A stretch of 64,000 bases of DNA, taken from NCBI GenBank assembly GCA_037962975.1, contig CM075669.1, positions 124,388,501-124,452,500 on the forward strand, written 5' to 3'. Source of the DNA: Clitoria ternatea (lineage: Eukaryota > Streptophyta > Magnoliopsida > Fabales > Fabaceae). Positions within the stretch are counted from its first letter, which is position 1. Each line of letters starts with the position of its first letter. The translations under genes were made by a program, and so were the position numbers. The notes below the pieces were generated by a model. That model was given only the letters and a program-made list of their open reading frames with translations, searched no databases and had not been told where the DNA came from. Positions 46,207 to 57,690 of the stretch are shown in pieces.

Positions 46207-47508
46207 TCAGTCCTCCATGTGATCCTCATCATCTCCCTCCTCATCTGCATCATCCTCTGACTCAGCATGTGCTCCAGATGGTTCACCAGTCTCAGGGTAA
46301 ATGGGTAAATCACCAGGCCAAGCTACATGAGCTGTGAACTCAGCTGGTGTGACATAAGGTTCTCCCTCTCCCTGAAGTCTGTACTGATAAAATGGATCAT
46401 GAAGATGCATGTAAGCTATGTGTATGGCAGCCATCATCTGCATCATATGCTGATGCTCAAGTGTCATCCTAGAAAATCCATCTATGATAGCATTAGCAGG
46501 TGATGGCTGAACTGGTGGTCTTCTCCTCCTCTGTCTGGGCTGAGCTTCCTGCTCTAGTGGTGGAAGCTCGCACTGTTGGACGAAGTAATCTCTATTCACT
46601 AGAACTTTAGGGACTCTCCCCGAAGAACTAGTGAAATCTGGTAATGGCACAGCAACCCCTTGCCTCCTCAGTAAGGCAGATATGATGAGAGGGAATGGGA
46701 TAGGTCGATTCACCTTATACCCAAAGGCATAAAGGTTAATTTGCTCAGATATAAGCTCAGCAATATCAATGGTATGGCCCTGAAGAATAGACTAAAGAAG
46801 GCAGCAACGATCAACTGGGATAGAAGAGAGGTGGGTAACAGGAGTGATGTTATGCAGCATAAGATGAGACCACGCCTAAGCTATAGGGGTCAGCTGGGAC
46901 TTGAAGAGGTTAGATGGAGTCCTTCCAACCTTACTCAGGTTGAAGAAGATTCCATCTTTGCTCAAGAAGTGAGCAACCTGATCTAGGAAGTATCCTAAAT
47001 CACCATCCTCAGTTGCGACCTTGTTTCTATTCTTCTTGCAGAAATAAGTATCACTCTCGGGAGTAGGCTCCCAAGGGTTACCCAGTAGGGTACTAATCGT
47101 GTCTCGGTCGTATATGATGTGCCGACCCCTAACCCAACTCGTCTTCTACTGGCCGATATTTGGTGCATCCTGGTGAGTCATGTAAGCATTTACGTAAAAC
47201 TCTGTCACTAAGATGGGATCCCCCTCAGTAGGTAGGGAAAATAGAGGTCCCAATCTCCTCCGTTGGACCTCATCCTGCAGGTCAGGATAGTCTCCAGCAC
47301 TTAAATCCAAGACTCTCTCCCAGATGAGTCTTTGGCCCTTTATCTGATGAAACCGGGCCCATTTCGCATCAGTACGAAATGTGTTAGGGTCTCTCGGTCC
47401 TAGCACCTTCTCTCCCTGAAGATCTAGATCTTCAGAAGTGGTGTTAGTGTCTGTGGTCCTTCTCTGTCTCTTAGGACCAGTAGAAGGAATGGATTTCTTA
47501 GGTGCCAT
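46207..47508 (-). pseudogene. Env-like ORF3 of element C
   Basis: One reading frame of 433 codons runs from MAPKKSIPSTGPKRQRR (47508) to HMED (46207), interrupted only by three in-frame TAG codons at about codons 121, 217 and 242. The N-terminus is basic. A middle domain includes VRGRHIIYDRDTISTLLG and VDRCCLL, comparable in order to element B ORF3. A segment rich in Arg/Pro follows, and an acidic tail (ESEDDADEEGDDEDHMED). No signal peptide or transmembrane segment is evident. It belongs to the plant transposon protein/Athila ORF3 type; function unknown. Dyad arrays lie in its leader. Confidence 0.75.
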
Positions 47509-48658
47509 CTGTTAAAAAGAAAAATTTAAAAATCAAACACATAACACTATTTAAAAATCAAATATTAAAAAGTTTAACAATTATTTTTTTTTTTATATTT
47601 AAAATGACACAAAATATTTTCAAAAACTATTTATACAAAAGAAATTTTAACAAAAAATCACACAAAATGCAACATGCATATTTTTATTTTTAACAAAACA
47701 TAAATTTCACAAAACATGCAAAATTATACAACATATATATTTACAAATTTGTTCAAATTTATGTATTTTTATTTTTATGCAAGAAAGTATAACAAACATG
47801 AAAACTAAGAAATTTTATTAATTCAAAAGAAAACAACAATCGACAAACAGAGGCATACTAATAGATTTATTAAAAACAGGAAACAAATAACAGAAGATAA
47901 CACACAAAAATTAACAAAAATCAGGAACAGAGGCTGACGCTACACGTGGGTGGGACTCTACGCGTCAGCTCTGTTCTTCCAACGCTACGCGTCAGTGGGA
48001 CGCTATGCGTGGGCATGCAGAACAGAAACTACAAAACAGGGGTTGCGCAACAACAACCCCTTCAAAACCACATTCAATCCATTCAAATCCTATTTCTAAC
48101 AGCAATCAAGCCTAATGGTTATCTAATCCTATCCCTAACCTCATGCAATTCTAAGAATCAAAATTCAAAAAAAAATTAAAGAGAAAGGGATTTGAGATAC
48201 TTACTTGGATTCCTTAGAGAAAATAGGAATGAAGGTGATTGGAGGTTTTGAGAGGAAAAGAGGGTTTGGGAAATTAGGATTTCTGAAAATGCAAAGGGAA
48301 GCAAGATAGGTTTTTAAAGATAATGGACTTGGGCCTCCCTCTGGTTCAGTTTTAAAAACTGAATGAGGGCCCTGACGCTACGCATGGTGTTGACGCTACG
48401 CGTCAGGTTGAAAATTTAGAGTCCACGCTACGCGTCAGTATGGCGCTACGCGTGGGCTTCTATTTTATTTTTCAAAATTTTAATTTTCAAAAACCTTTTC
48501 TTTTAATTTTTAAACCCCTTTTCTTTTCAAAATTAAATTTCTAACTTAAATTTTGAAAAACTATTTTTTTTTCATAAATAAAAAAATAAAGAGAAAATCA
48601 TGGGTTGCCTCCCATTGAGCGCTTGATTTACAGTCTCTAGCTAGACATTACTTGTACA
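47509..48658 (-). promoter_or_regulatory. ORF3 leader of element C with dyad pairs
   Basis: No gene. TGACGCTACGCGTCA-type dyads start at 47935/47953, 47980/47998, 48373/48391 and 48423/48441, all 18 bp apart, the same motif and spacing as in the LTRs of this element. A minus-strand TATA-like stretch (TTTAAAAAC) is near 48315. Confidence 0.8.
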
Positions 48659-51600
48659 TCACAAATCAGTCAAATAACAAATGGTAGTGAGTCTGTTGAT
48701 CTCACCACCCAGATATGGTTTCAATCTTTGCCCATTAACCATCCAACTTCTTTTGGAAGTTGGGTCTTCAATTTTAACTACTCCATAAGATTTAACTTCC
48801 TTGATTATAAAAGGGCCTGACCATTTAGATTTCAATTTACCAAGGAACAGTCTTAATCTTGAATTAAACAATAAAACTTGCTGACCTGGTATGAAGTGTC
48901 TATTTTTAATTTTCTTATCATGATAAGCTTTCACCTTGTTCTTGTAACTTCTAGATGTCTCATAAGCATTGTTTCTCATTTCTTCCAACTCAAATAACTG
49001 TAACTTTCTTTTGTCAGCTGCTGCATTTGGATCAAAGTTGAAAAATTTTAAAGCCCAGTATGCCTTATGTTCCATCTCTACTGGAAGATGACAATAGACC
49101 ATTTGGAAAGGAGAAAGGCCAATTGGAGTCTTAAATGCAGTTCTGTATGCCCAGAGTGCATCATCAAGCTTTTGTGACCAATCTTTTCTAGAGGAAGACA
49201 CAGTCTTTTCCAAAATCCTTTTCACTTCTCGATTTGAAATCTTAGCCTGTCCATTGGTTTATAGATGATATGTTGTGGCCACTTTATGTCTCACTCCATA
49301 ATGTTATAACACTTTCTGAAGAACTTTGTTACAAAAATGTGATCCTCCATCACTAATCAAAGTTCTTGGTGTTCCAAACCTGTAGAAAATATTTTTCTTC
49401 ATGAAATTCACTACAGTTTTGGTGTCAGTATTAGGTGAAGCAATTGCTTCTACCCACTTTGAAACATAATCAACTGCCAAAAGAATGTATTGATTGAATT
49501 GAGAATAAGGGAAAGGTCCCATGAAACCAATACCCCAACAGTCAAATACCTCAACCTCCTGAATGTTTGTGAGAGGCATTTCTTGTCTTTTGTTAACATT
49601 ACCTGTTCTTTGGCAGTTATCACAAGCTTGCATAAATAAGTAAGAATCTTTAAAAATGGAGGGCCAATAAAAACCTGATTGAAGAATTTTTGCAGCAGTT
49701 CTTTCTCCATTAAAATGTCCTCCATAAGGAGACTTATGACAATGCCACAACACATCTTTCTTTTCCCAGTGGGGTACACACCGACGTAATAAATTATCCA
49801 CACCAATTTTAAATAGATGAGGTTCATCCCACACAAAGTATTTTGAATCTTTGAAAAAAAATTTCTTTGCTGCCAAGTTAAATCATTTGGAAGAATTCCT
49901 GCTGCTTTAAAATTAGCCATATTAGCAAACCATGGCCGTTTTGTTATTTCAAAAAGTTTTTCATCAGGAAATTCTTCCAAGATGTCTTTTTCTTTGGCAA
50001 TGACCTCATCATTCATTAATCTAGAAAGATAGTCAGCGACTATATTTTCACTACCCTTTTTATCTTTGATTTCAAGATCATATTCTTGAAGGAGTAAAAT
50101 CATCGGATTAACCGAGGTTTAGAATCAGTTTTGGTCAAAAGATACTTGATTGCAGCATGATCAGTGAAAACAATTATTTTTGATCCAATCAAGTATGATC
50201 TAAATTTTTCCATGGCATACACTATAGCTAGTAATTCCTTTTCAGTAGTTGCATAATTTATTTGATTTTCATTTAAAACTTTACTAGCATAGTGTATAAC
50301 CCTAAAAACGTTTTCATATCTTTGACCTAAAACTGCTCCTACGGCATAATCACTTGCATCACACATAAGCTCAAAGGGTAAATTCCAATTAGGAGCAACA
50401 ATTACTGGGTAGAAACCAATTTTTCTATCAATGAATTAAAAGCTTTAAGACATGCTTCATCAAACTTGAATTCAATATCTTTATTTAGAAGATTTGTTAA
50501 AGGTTTAGCAATTTTTGAAAAATCTTGAATATAGAATCCAGGATGTCCTAAAAAACTTCTAATACCTTTTACATTCATAGGGGGTGGGAGTTTAGAGATT
50601 ACCTCTATTTTGGCTTGGTCTACTTCAATACCTTTAGAGGAAATTTTATGACCAAGTACAATTCCTTCTTTCACCATAAAGTGACATTTCTCCCAATTGA
50701 GCACCAAATTTGTTTCAATACACCGCTTCAGTATGGTGTCCAGATTGGTTAGACATGTTTTAAATGAATTTCTAAAGACTGAGAAATCATCCATGAAAAT
50801 CTCAATGCTCTTTTCAATTAGATCTACAAAAATAGCAAACATGCATCTTTGAAAAGTAGCAGGTGCATTACACAATCCAAATGGCATTTTCCTATATGCA
50901 AATATACCAAAGGGACATGTAAAAGCGGTCTTTTTTTGATCAAGAGGGTCAACAACAATTGGATTATATCCAGAATATCCATCAAGAAAACAATAGTAAG
51001 CTTGTCCAGACAATCTTTCAAGCATTTGATCCATAAAAGGAAGTGGAAAATGATCTTTTCTTGTTGCTTGATTTAGTTTTCTATAATCAATGCACATTCT
51101 CCAACTAGTGACAGTTCTTGTTGGGATTAATTCATTTTTATCATTAACAATTACTGTCATACCACCTTTTTTTGGAACAACTTGTACCGGACTTTCCCAT
51201 GCACTATCAGAAATGGGATAGATAATACCTGCTTTCAGCAATTTCAAAACCTCCTTCTTAGTTACCTCTTTCATGGTTGAATTGAGGCGTCTTTGAGGTT
51301 GAGCAACAGGTTTAAAATTATCTTCCAGTAAAATCTTATGCATGTAATATGATGGGCTTATACCTTTCAGATCTTCAAGTGTCCATCCAATTGCTTCTTG
51401 ATTCCTTTTCAATACTTCAACTAGATTTTCTTCTTCTGTTTCACTTAACAAATTACTAATAATCATTGGTTTTAAATTACCCTCTTTCAAAAAGATATAC
51501 TTTAAGTTGGAAGGTAGCACTTTCAATTCAGGTCTCTTGATTTCTTCAACAGGTACTTCTTGAATTTCTTCAATTTCTCTTGATTTAGGGAAAATTTCTT

Positions 51601-52630
51601 TCCCTTGATCAAAATTTTCAAGATATTTGTCTACCTGTTTTTCTTCTTCTTCACTCAAAAATTCCACAGAGTTAGTTAATAACTTATTTAAAGAATCAGA
51701 GTTCGACATACCTGTAGATATGGAGAAGCGGACTTTGTCGAGAACATCCACCTTAAAACAATCTTGTTTTGGATTAGGATGTTTCATGGCTTTGAAAACA
51801 TCAAAGTTTACTTCTTCATCATGAACTCTTACTGCCAGTTTTCCATTATCTACATCAATGAGCACTCTAGCAGTCTTCATGAATGCTCTTCCCAGAATTA
51901 GGGGAACTTCAACATCTTCTTCCGGGTCTAATACCACAAAGTCAACAGGGAAGTAGAACTTGTCAACTTTCACAAGTACATCTTCCACAATACCATAGGG
52001 TCTTTTGATTGATCTATCATCCAATTGCAGAGTCATCTTTGTTCTTTGAGGATCAAGGTCACCAATTCGCTTCATCATACTTAGAGGCATTAGATTAATG
52101 CTAGCCCCTAAGTCTAACAAGGCTTTTCCAATGTTCATACCTCCAATGGAGACAAGAATGGTGAAACTTCCAGGGTCTTTCAACTTTACTGGCATATTAT
52201 GTTGCAAAATAGCGCTGCAACCTGCTTTTAGTTCAACAATTTCTTCATCATACCTCCTCTTTCTGGTGAGCAATTCTTTAATAAACTTTGCATATGTTGG
52301 CATCTGTTCCAATGCCTCAGAAAATGGAATGTTTATGTGTAATTGCTTAAAAATTTCAAAGAATCTCTTGTATTCCTTTTCCTTATCCTTCTTTGATGGT
52401 GTATGTGGATAAGGTAAATCTTTAACTAGAGGTGTCTGACCTAAACACTGATTTTTTTGTTTTTTAATTTTTTGATTTTTTTGATTTTTTTGTTTTTCTT
52501 TTTTATCTTTCTTTTCTTCATCTTTTTTCTCTTCTTCTTTCTTTTCTTCTTTTTCTTTTTCTTCTTCCTTTTCTTTTTCTTCTTCTTTTTCTTTTTTTCT
52601 CTTTCTCTTCTTTTTCTTTTTCACAATCAT
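48659..52630 (-). pseudogene. Athila element C pol: protease, RT, RNase H, integrase
   Basis: The main frame 50402-52630 (742 codons) begins with a Lys/Glu-only stretch. It then has protease (LLDLGASINLMPLS) and RT (YCFLDGYSGYNPI; catalytic FMDDFSVF). RNase H (CDASDYAVGAVLGQ, FTDHAAIKYLL) is at 50100-50366 after a frameshift. The RNase H end (DLEIKDKKGSENIVADYLSRL) is at 49900-50103 after another frameshift. Integrase (GFMGPFPYSQFNQ, LISDGGSHF) is at 49304-49876 and, past two in-frame stops, the C-terminal half (LDDALWAYRTAFKTP, LLFNSRLRLFLGKLKSKW) ends at 48659. Both RT Asp motifs are kept, but three frameshifts and two stops inactivate it. Confidence 0.9.
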
Positions 52631-54047
52631 TTCCTACAACTTTACCACTTCTTGTAAAAATAGCATTACATTGTTCTCTTGGATTTTGAGTGTTTGTAGA
52701 AAAACCAGAGCTTTTCATGCCAGCTACTTCTTTTGCTAACTGTCCCAATTGCATGTCTGACGCTTTACGTGCGGCTTCATTTGTTTGCATGTATTGAAGC
52801 AACTGTTGGAGAGACTCTTCTATCCTAGTTAGCCTTGTTGTTTGATCAGATTGTGGTTGTTGTTTGAATTGATTGTTAGGAGGTTGGTTAGAAGGTCCAA
52901 CATCTTGTTTCCAGCCAATATTTTGATTCTGCCAACCCTGCGGGTAATTGTTAGGAAAAGAATTACCAAGATTGAAAGGAAAATTACCTAAAGGTATTCT
53001 TTGATGGTTCAGAAAATTGGCTTGCTCTTGCTCATTTCTTTCAGGGGCACAGTAACCACATGGTTGTTCTCCCATGCAACATTGTTTCAATTGAGCAGGA
53101 GGTGGTGATGACATTTGAGCAATTTGAAGTTTCTCCAATTGTTTGCTCATAGCCTCAATTTGTTGAGTTAGCAATTTTTGTTGAGCCAATACTGCATCAT
53201 TTACCCCCAATTTGAGCATACCTGGCTTTCTTTGTACATTACCTCTTTCATGTTTTGCTTGTCGGTCACTGATGGACATTGATTCCAATATTTCTATTGC
53301 TTCTTCCATAGTTTTGTTCATTAAAGAACCTCCTACACAAGCATCTAACATCATTTTAAACTGAGGTAACAAACCATGGTAAACGATTCTTACCTTTTCG
53401 ACATCATTTAAGTTATGGTTTGGACATTTCCTCAAGAGTGCCTTGAATCGTTCCCATGTTTCTCCTAATGACTCATCATTGTTTTATGAAAAAGAATGTA
53501 CGGCTGTCATGGCTTCCAAATATTTTGAAGAAGAATAAAATCTTTCCAAAATTTTTCTCTTGACATCGGACCAGTTTGCGAAACTACCGGGTGGACAAGA
53601 TTTAAACCATTCTTTAGCTTTCCCAATCAAAGAAAAAGGAAACAATCTCATGTAAACTGATTCTTCTTGATTGGGTTCAAAACCAATTATGCTGCATAAC
53701 TCATAAAAAATAGTTAAGTGTTCATAAGGTTCCTCATTATTTAAACCAGCAAATTGATTATTTTGAATAAGGTTTAAAGTAGCTGGTTTAATTTCTACAG
53801 CAGCAATAGGTCCTTGATACATCCCTAAAACACGAGGTGGTCCATTAATAGCAGCAAACTGTCCCAATGTTCTTCTTTCAGCAGCCATATTAGAATTTTC
53901 AAAATTTTTAGATTTTTCAAAAGAAGATGAAGTTGAAGAAGAAGTTTTTGTTTTTTTAGATTTTAATGCTTTAAGTTTCTTTGCAAACTTCTCGATCTCA
54001 GGATCAAAGAACACCTTTCTAGCAGAAGATAGAGTTTGCATAAACAC
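52518..54047 (-). pseudogene. Athila element C gag
   Basis: The frame starts MFMQTLSSARKVFF at 54047 and includes the Gag core (NNEEPYEHLTIFYELCSIIGF, LFPFSLIGKAKEWF). It is interrupted by a TAA at 53484 and continues in frame (TWERFKALLRKCPNHNLND, LDACVGGSLMNKTMEEAIEI), through a Gln/Pro/Asn-rich segment to a Lys/Arg/Glu run, ending at 52518. It overlaps the pol frame by 113 bases in the low-complexity tract, where a length change has shifted the frame that normally joins Gag and Pol. Would form particles; broken. Confidence 0.85.
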
Positions 54048-54179
54048 ACTAAATAAAGAAAGGTTAGTAAAATAATGTTAAAATGAATGAATAAATAAAT
54101 AAATTGAAAATTTTTACTAAAGGTAAAATATTTTTACTATGGTAATTAAAAATTTACTGTTTTACTGAATCAATTCAAT

Positions 54180-54196
54180 CCCCGGCGACAGCGCCA
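54180..54196 (-). other. Primer binding site of element C
   Basis: The minus strand reads TGGCGCTGTCGCCGGGG, an Athila-type tRNA site seven bases from the LTR. Confidence 0.85.
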
Positions 54197-54203
54197 GAAA
54201 ACT

Positions 54204-55763
54204 TGTTAGACCCGAGTATAATGTTGTAGAAAACTTGTTAACTTTGTTTTACTGTTAGGTCTTTTAATTGACAAGCGCACCAATCGTTTGTAGTTTTCAA
54301 AATTTAAATATCGTTCCACTGGGATTGAAAGTCCAATAATTACAGTAATTTTCTAGTTATTATGGTAAATTTATCAAAACTTATTCACAAAAGAATAATT
54401 TATATACAATTTATACAATATTCACAAGATTGCATAGCTGAGTTGTTCATGTGATAAAAAGAAAATAACAATCTATCAAAAAAGTTGAGTTGCAATATAA
54501 AATAGCTAAGATACTTAAGGATAAAACATAGATAAACAAATTATGTTGGAATTTGGATCCCTAATCTAGAATAACAATGAAGGAACTCAAGACATGCATA
54601 TTTAATCATCAAGTTCATATCATTGCAGCTTAAAATCATTATAACCGATCCCTCGTGATATAAATTCTAAGTATTCACCGTAAAGTCCGATCCCTCGTGA
54701 GCTTTCTCAGTAAAAACTTGCATTAAGTCTTGGCCGTATAGCAACAATAATCACCAATTCTATCCCTAGTAATTGGCATATTAAGGGTATTCCAACTTTT
54801 ACTTTTGTTAAATCAAGTTTTAATAAGGCATGAATAATCATTCTCCTGTTTGACATTCATACTAATAAAACAAGTTTCAATACGCATGAAAATCTTTCTC
54901 CCGTTTGACATTCATACTAATAAAAGATTGAAATACTAACATGCACTTGAATCATAAACATGCAGAGATCAAATTCACAACATCATAATCAATAGACTAG
55001 TTTACCAATTCCAACATAAACAAATTAGTTACACATGGTGAAAGTAAAAACAACACTTACAGTGATTGACATTACAAAGGCGATGGAAACTTCACGGTAC
55101 AACGATCACAATACTACACAACACTCTCAAGTATCTAGAAAACTATTCTAGAACTACAAACTCACAAAACACCACTCAAACACGAGTGTATAAGAGAAGA
55201 AGAGAACTCAGAATGTGGGATGGGATGCTTAGAAGTGTAGAGAATGGCCCTATTTATAGGGCTGAGGAAGGGTGCTGACGCTACGCGCCAGCCTGACGCT
55301 ACGCGTCAGGTCCCTGACTCAGCCTCCATTATTCAGCTCAAAGTGGCTATTATTGTATAATTATTTTAATTAATCATGCCCAGACAGATGTGCCTTGTCC
55401 CCCAATTTGGCTTGGACACTTGTGGGTAGTGGAGGGGTCATTGGCTGAGTGCTTGACCACCTGTAAGTGGTGTCCACGTAGCTCCTGACGCTACGCATGG
55501 CTGTGACGCGTAGCGCCAGCATCAGAAGTTCTCACGCTATGCGTGGTGTTGATACTACGCGTCAGCTCTCCAGTTCTTCAATTTTTCTCTTTAAATTCTT
55601 CACATTTTTACTGCAAAACTAAAGAAAATTGATCAAGGGCAGATTATTTCCAACAACATCCATTTATTGAATTTAAAACCTAAATTTCTAACAAATTTAC
55701 CAAATTCTTATTCGTTTTACAACATTTTTATAAAAGATTTTATTGTAAATTTGAGGACTAATA
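54204..55763 (-). repeat. 5' LTR of element C
   Basis: It starts TGTTAGACCCGAG and ends GGACTAATA. Minus-strand TATA at 55251-55259; dyad pairs at 55276/55294, 55486/55504 and 55532/55550, each 18 bp apart, mirroring the other LTR. Confidence 0.92.
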
Positions 55764-56954
55764 GTCGTCGTCACTCCGTTCGCTGCTGTTTCAATCAACA
55801 CCGACCCTGGTCTAGACTTCGACTTCCCAGTGCCCACGCCCACACCGGTTACAATTCCTTCACTACTTTTTACTATTCTATTTAATTTTCTTTACTATTC
55901 TGCTTTCTTTTAGTGTCCTACTTTCTTGTTAAATTTTCCCTTGTCCTTATTCATAATGCAAAATAACAAAAACATGTATTCCTGATACCTCTTTAAATCG
56001 GTACAGTAGTGATTTTAAGTTAATGTCGTGCAGAAATACTTCTGCCTACACTATTCCTAAGACCCATACACGTGCGGAGAAATTCGTCTTGTATGCCCCT
56101 TTTCCGCAGACTTCATCCATCACCAATCCCCTAAATTCATTCTAAGAACATCCCTTTTTTCAAGAACTACGTAACCCTGATTTCTCGAAAGCTCGAGAAT
56201 GCGTAGGAGCAGGACTTAACTCCTGTCAAGCCCATTTCTCTTCCATTTCCATTCTCCTTTTAAAATTAATTTCACCTTCATGAAAATCAATTTAGAAGCG
56301 ACATCTTGTTGATTTTCTCCCTTTTCCCTGGCTGTTATCACTCTTCATGAAAATTGAGTTAATTTGGACGCGACGTCCTATTAACTCCTTCCACCGTTCG
56401 ACCCTGTATCTTGATGGAAATTGACTAATTTGGACGAGACATCCTGTTAGCATTCTCTCCTTTTTCACACTCACCTCCGCTAAAAGTCAGGATTAATTCA
56501 GACGTGACGTCCTATTAACCCCTTTTTTTTTGATCTGGTGTCTTGACGAAAGGATGACTAATTTAGACGAGATGTCTTTGTTAGCTTTCTTTCCTCTTTT
56601 CCACGGTTCCCCCATTAAAGCCAGGATTAATTTGGACGAGACATCCTGTTGATCTTACTCCAAATTTTTTTCACTCATTTCGTCTGTCTTCATTGTTTTC
56701 TAGAAAGAAGAAATCAACACAATTTTAAGGCTATTCATGATGCGCATTTTCAACTTTGGTACTGTTTTTAACAGGCGATGTGGGGTGCTAATACCTTCCC
56801 CACTCGTAACCGACTCCCGAACTCGAATCTCATTTTTTACCAGTGCTTTAATAAAGTTTTTTTCCAACGTTTTTCCTATGGATAAAAATGTTGGTGGCGA
56901 CTCCCTGTTCCGTTTCAACCTTTTTTGTCGTCGCCGCGATCTCGGTCGCGACAG
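55764..56954 (+). repeat. Tat/Ogre-like LTR, right part
   Basis: It continues the LTR split by element C and ends near GATCTCGGTCGCGACAG, a phrase typical of Tat/Ogre LTR ends. It contains six tandem units of about 67 bp (56294-56646). No gene. The expected primer site after the LTR is missing, so it is truncated where Athila-like sequence begins. Confidence 0.5.
56294..56646. repeat. Tandem array with GGACGNGACRTCC dyads
   Basis: Copies start at 56294 (weak), 56366, 56432, 56500, 56565 and 56634, spaced 65 to 72 bp. The best copy is TTAATTTGGACGCGACGTCC followed by TATTAA, a dyad with arms GGACG/CGTCC and outer TTAAT/ATTAA. Confidence 0.85.
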
Positions 56955-57128
56955 GTCTTATTTGCATCTCAAATGGTTTTAAATCTCAAGAATCCTACAA
57001 AATAAGAATACCCAAGTAACAAAAGTGGAAGGAAAGTAAATAATATGGAATTCAGGGGAATGCAATTCAAAATGACCTAAAACCCTATAAAACTAAGCCC
57101 TAATGTGATGCATATTGAAGACTTATCA
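56955..57128 (-). repeat. Athila LTR fragment
   Basis: AATCCTACAAAATAAGAATACCCAAGTAAC and the final GACTTATCA parallel the outer end of the right LTR of element A (27025-27176). A partial copy; no dyads remain. Confidence 0.6.
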
Positions 57129-57469
57129 TTATGGCGCTTGATTCAGATGTAGTTCTCTTTGCTAAGACAAATTTAGATGACTTCTATAGATGGGATTATA
57201 AGAATTTGAGTGAAGTAGGTTGTTTTACTCCTCTAATTTGATTGACCCCATGTACTACACTTACTTAACCGATTAACCAGGATCACGCACTTCATTCTCA
57301 TGATCTTCTCCACAAAAGTCACATTATTGTATATAATGAATCCCTTTTTGGATGTTGTTGACTTGCATAATTAATTTCTCTACTTGTTGAGTTATGAGTT
57401 TATTTTCCGCCAAGAAAGCATCTTGCATTCTCAACTCCACTACTCATCTTCATTGTGCTCCTCTCACTA

Positions 57470-57690
57470 TACATACATTCATTGTATGTCATCACCTCAA
57501 TTAGCTTCGAAGCCTTATCTACTATTTTCTTTGAGAGTCAACCTCGCGCTAATGCATCAATTAACACCCTTGTTGAAGGTCAAACTCCATTGTAAAATAT
57601 GTGGAGTTGTTTCGTTTCAAGAATTCCATGGTAAGGACACCTTAGCAATTCCTTAAATCTCTCCCAAGCATCAAACAATGACTCTCCTTC
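57470..57690 (-). pseudogene. Athila gag remnant
   Basis: The minus strand reads ESLFDAWERFKELLRCPYHG, then HIFYNGV, and after stops LIDALAR and KASKLIEVMTYN. This is the Gag core of an Athila-type element in decayed form. No LTR or pol is attached. It lies between the LTR fragment and the host gene; 57129-57469 holds nothing else recognisable. Confidence 0.65.

Larger units (their letters stand above)
43376..55763 (-). mobile_element. Athila-type Ty3/gypsy element C, complete but decayed
   Basis: LTRs of 1561 bp (43376-44936) and 1560 bp (54204-55763) enclose ORF3, a spacer, pol, gag and a primer site, all on the minus strand. Flanking pentamers GTCAT and GTCGT are a duplication with one change. 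I count about 60 LTR differences by eye (near 4 percent), so it is much older than element B. Length is 12388 bp. Confidence 0.93.

Noticed and set aside
46741..46986. 81-codon plus-strand open frame
   Set aside because: Antisense to the ORF3 frame of element C, which is the real coding signal.
57134..57150. Primer-site-like TGGCGCTTGATT after the Athila LTR fragment
   Set aside because: The LTR end here (CACTTATCA type) is the start of a minus-strand LTR, so a primer site is not expected on this side; likely chance.
57384..57656. 90-codon plus-strand open frame
   Set aside because: It is the antisense shadow of a decayed Athila gag on the minus strand.
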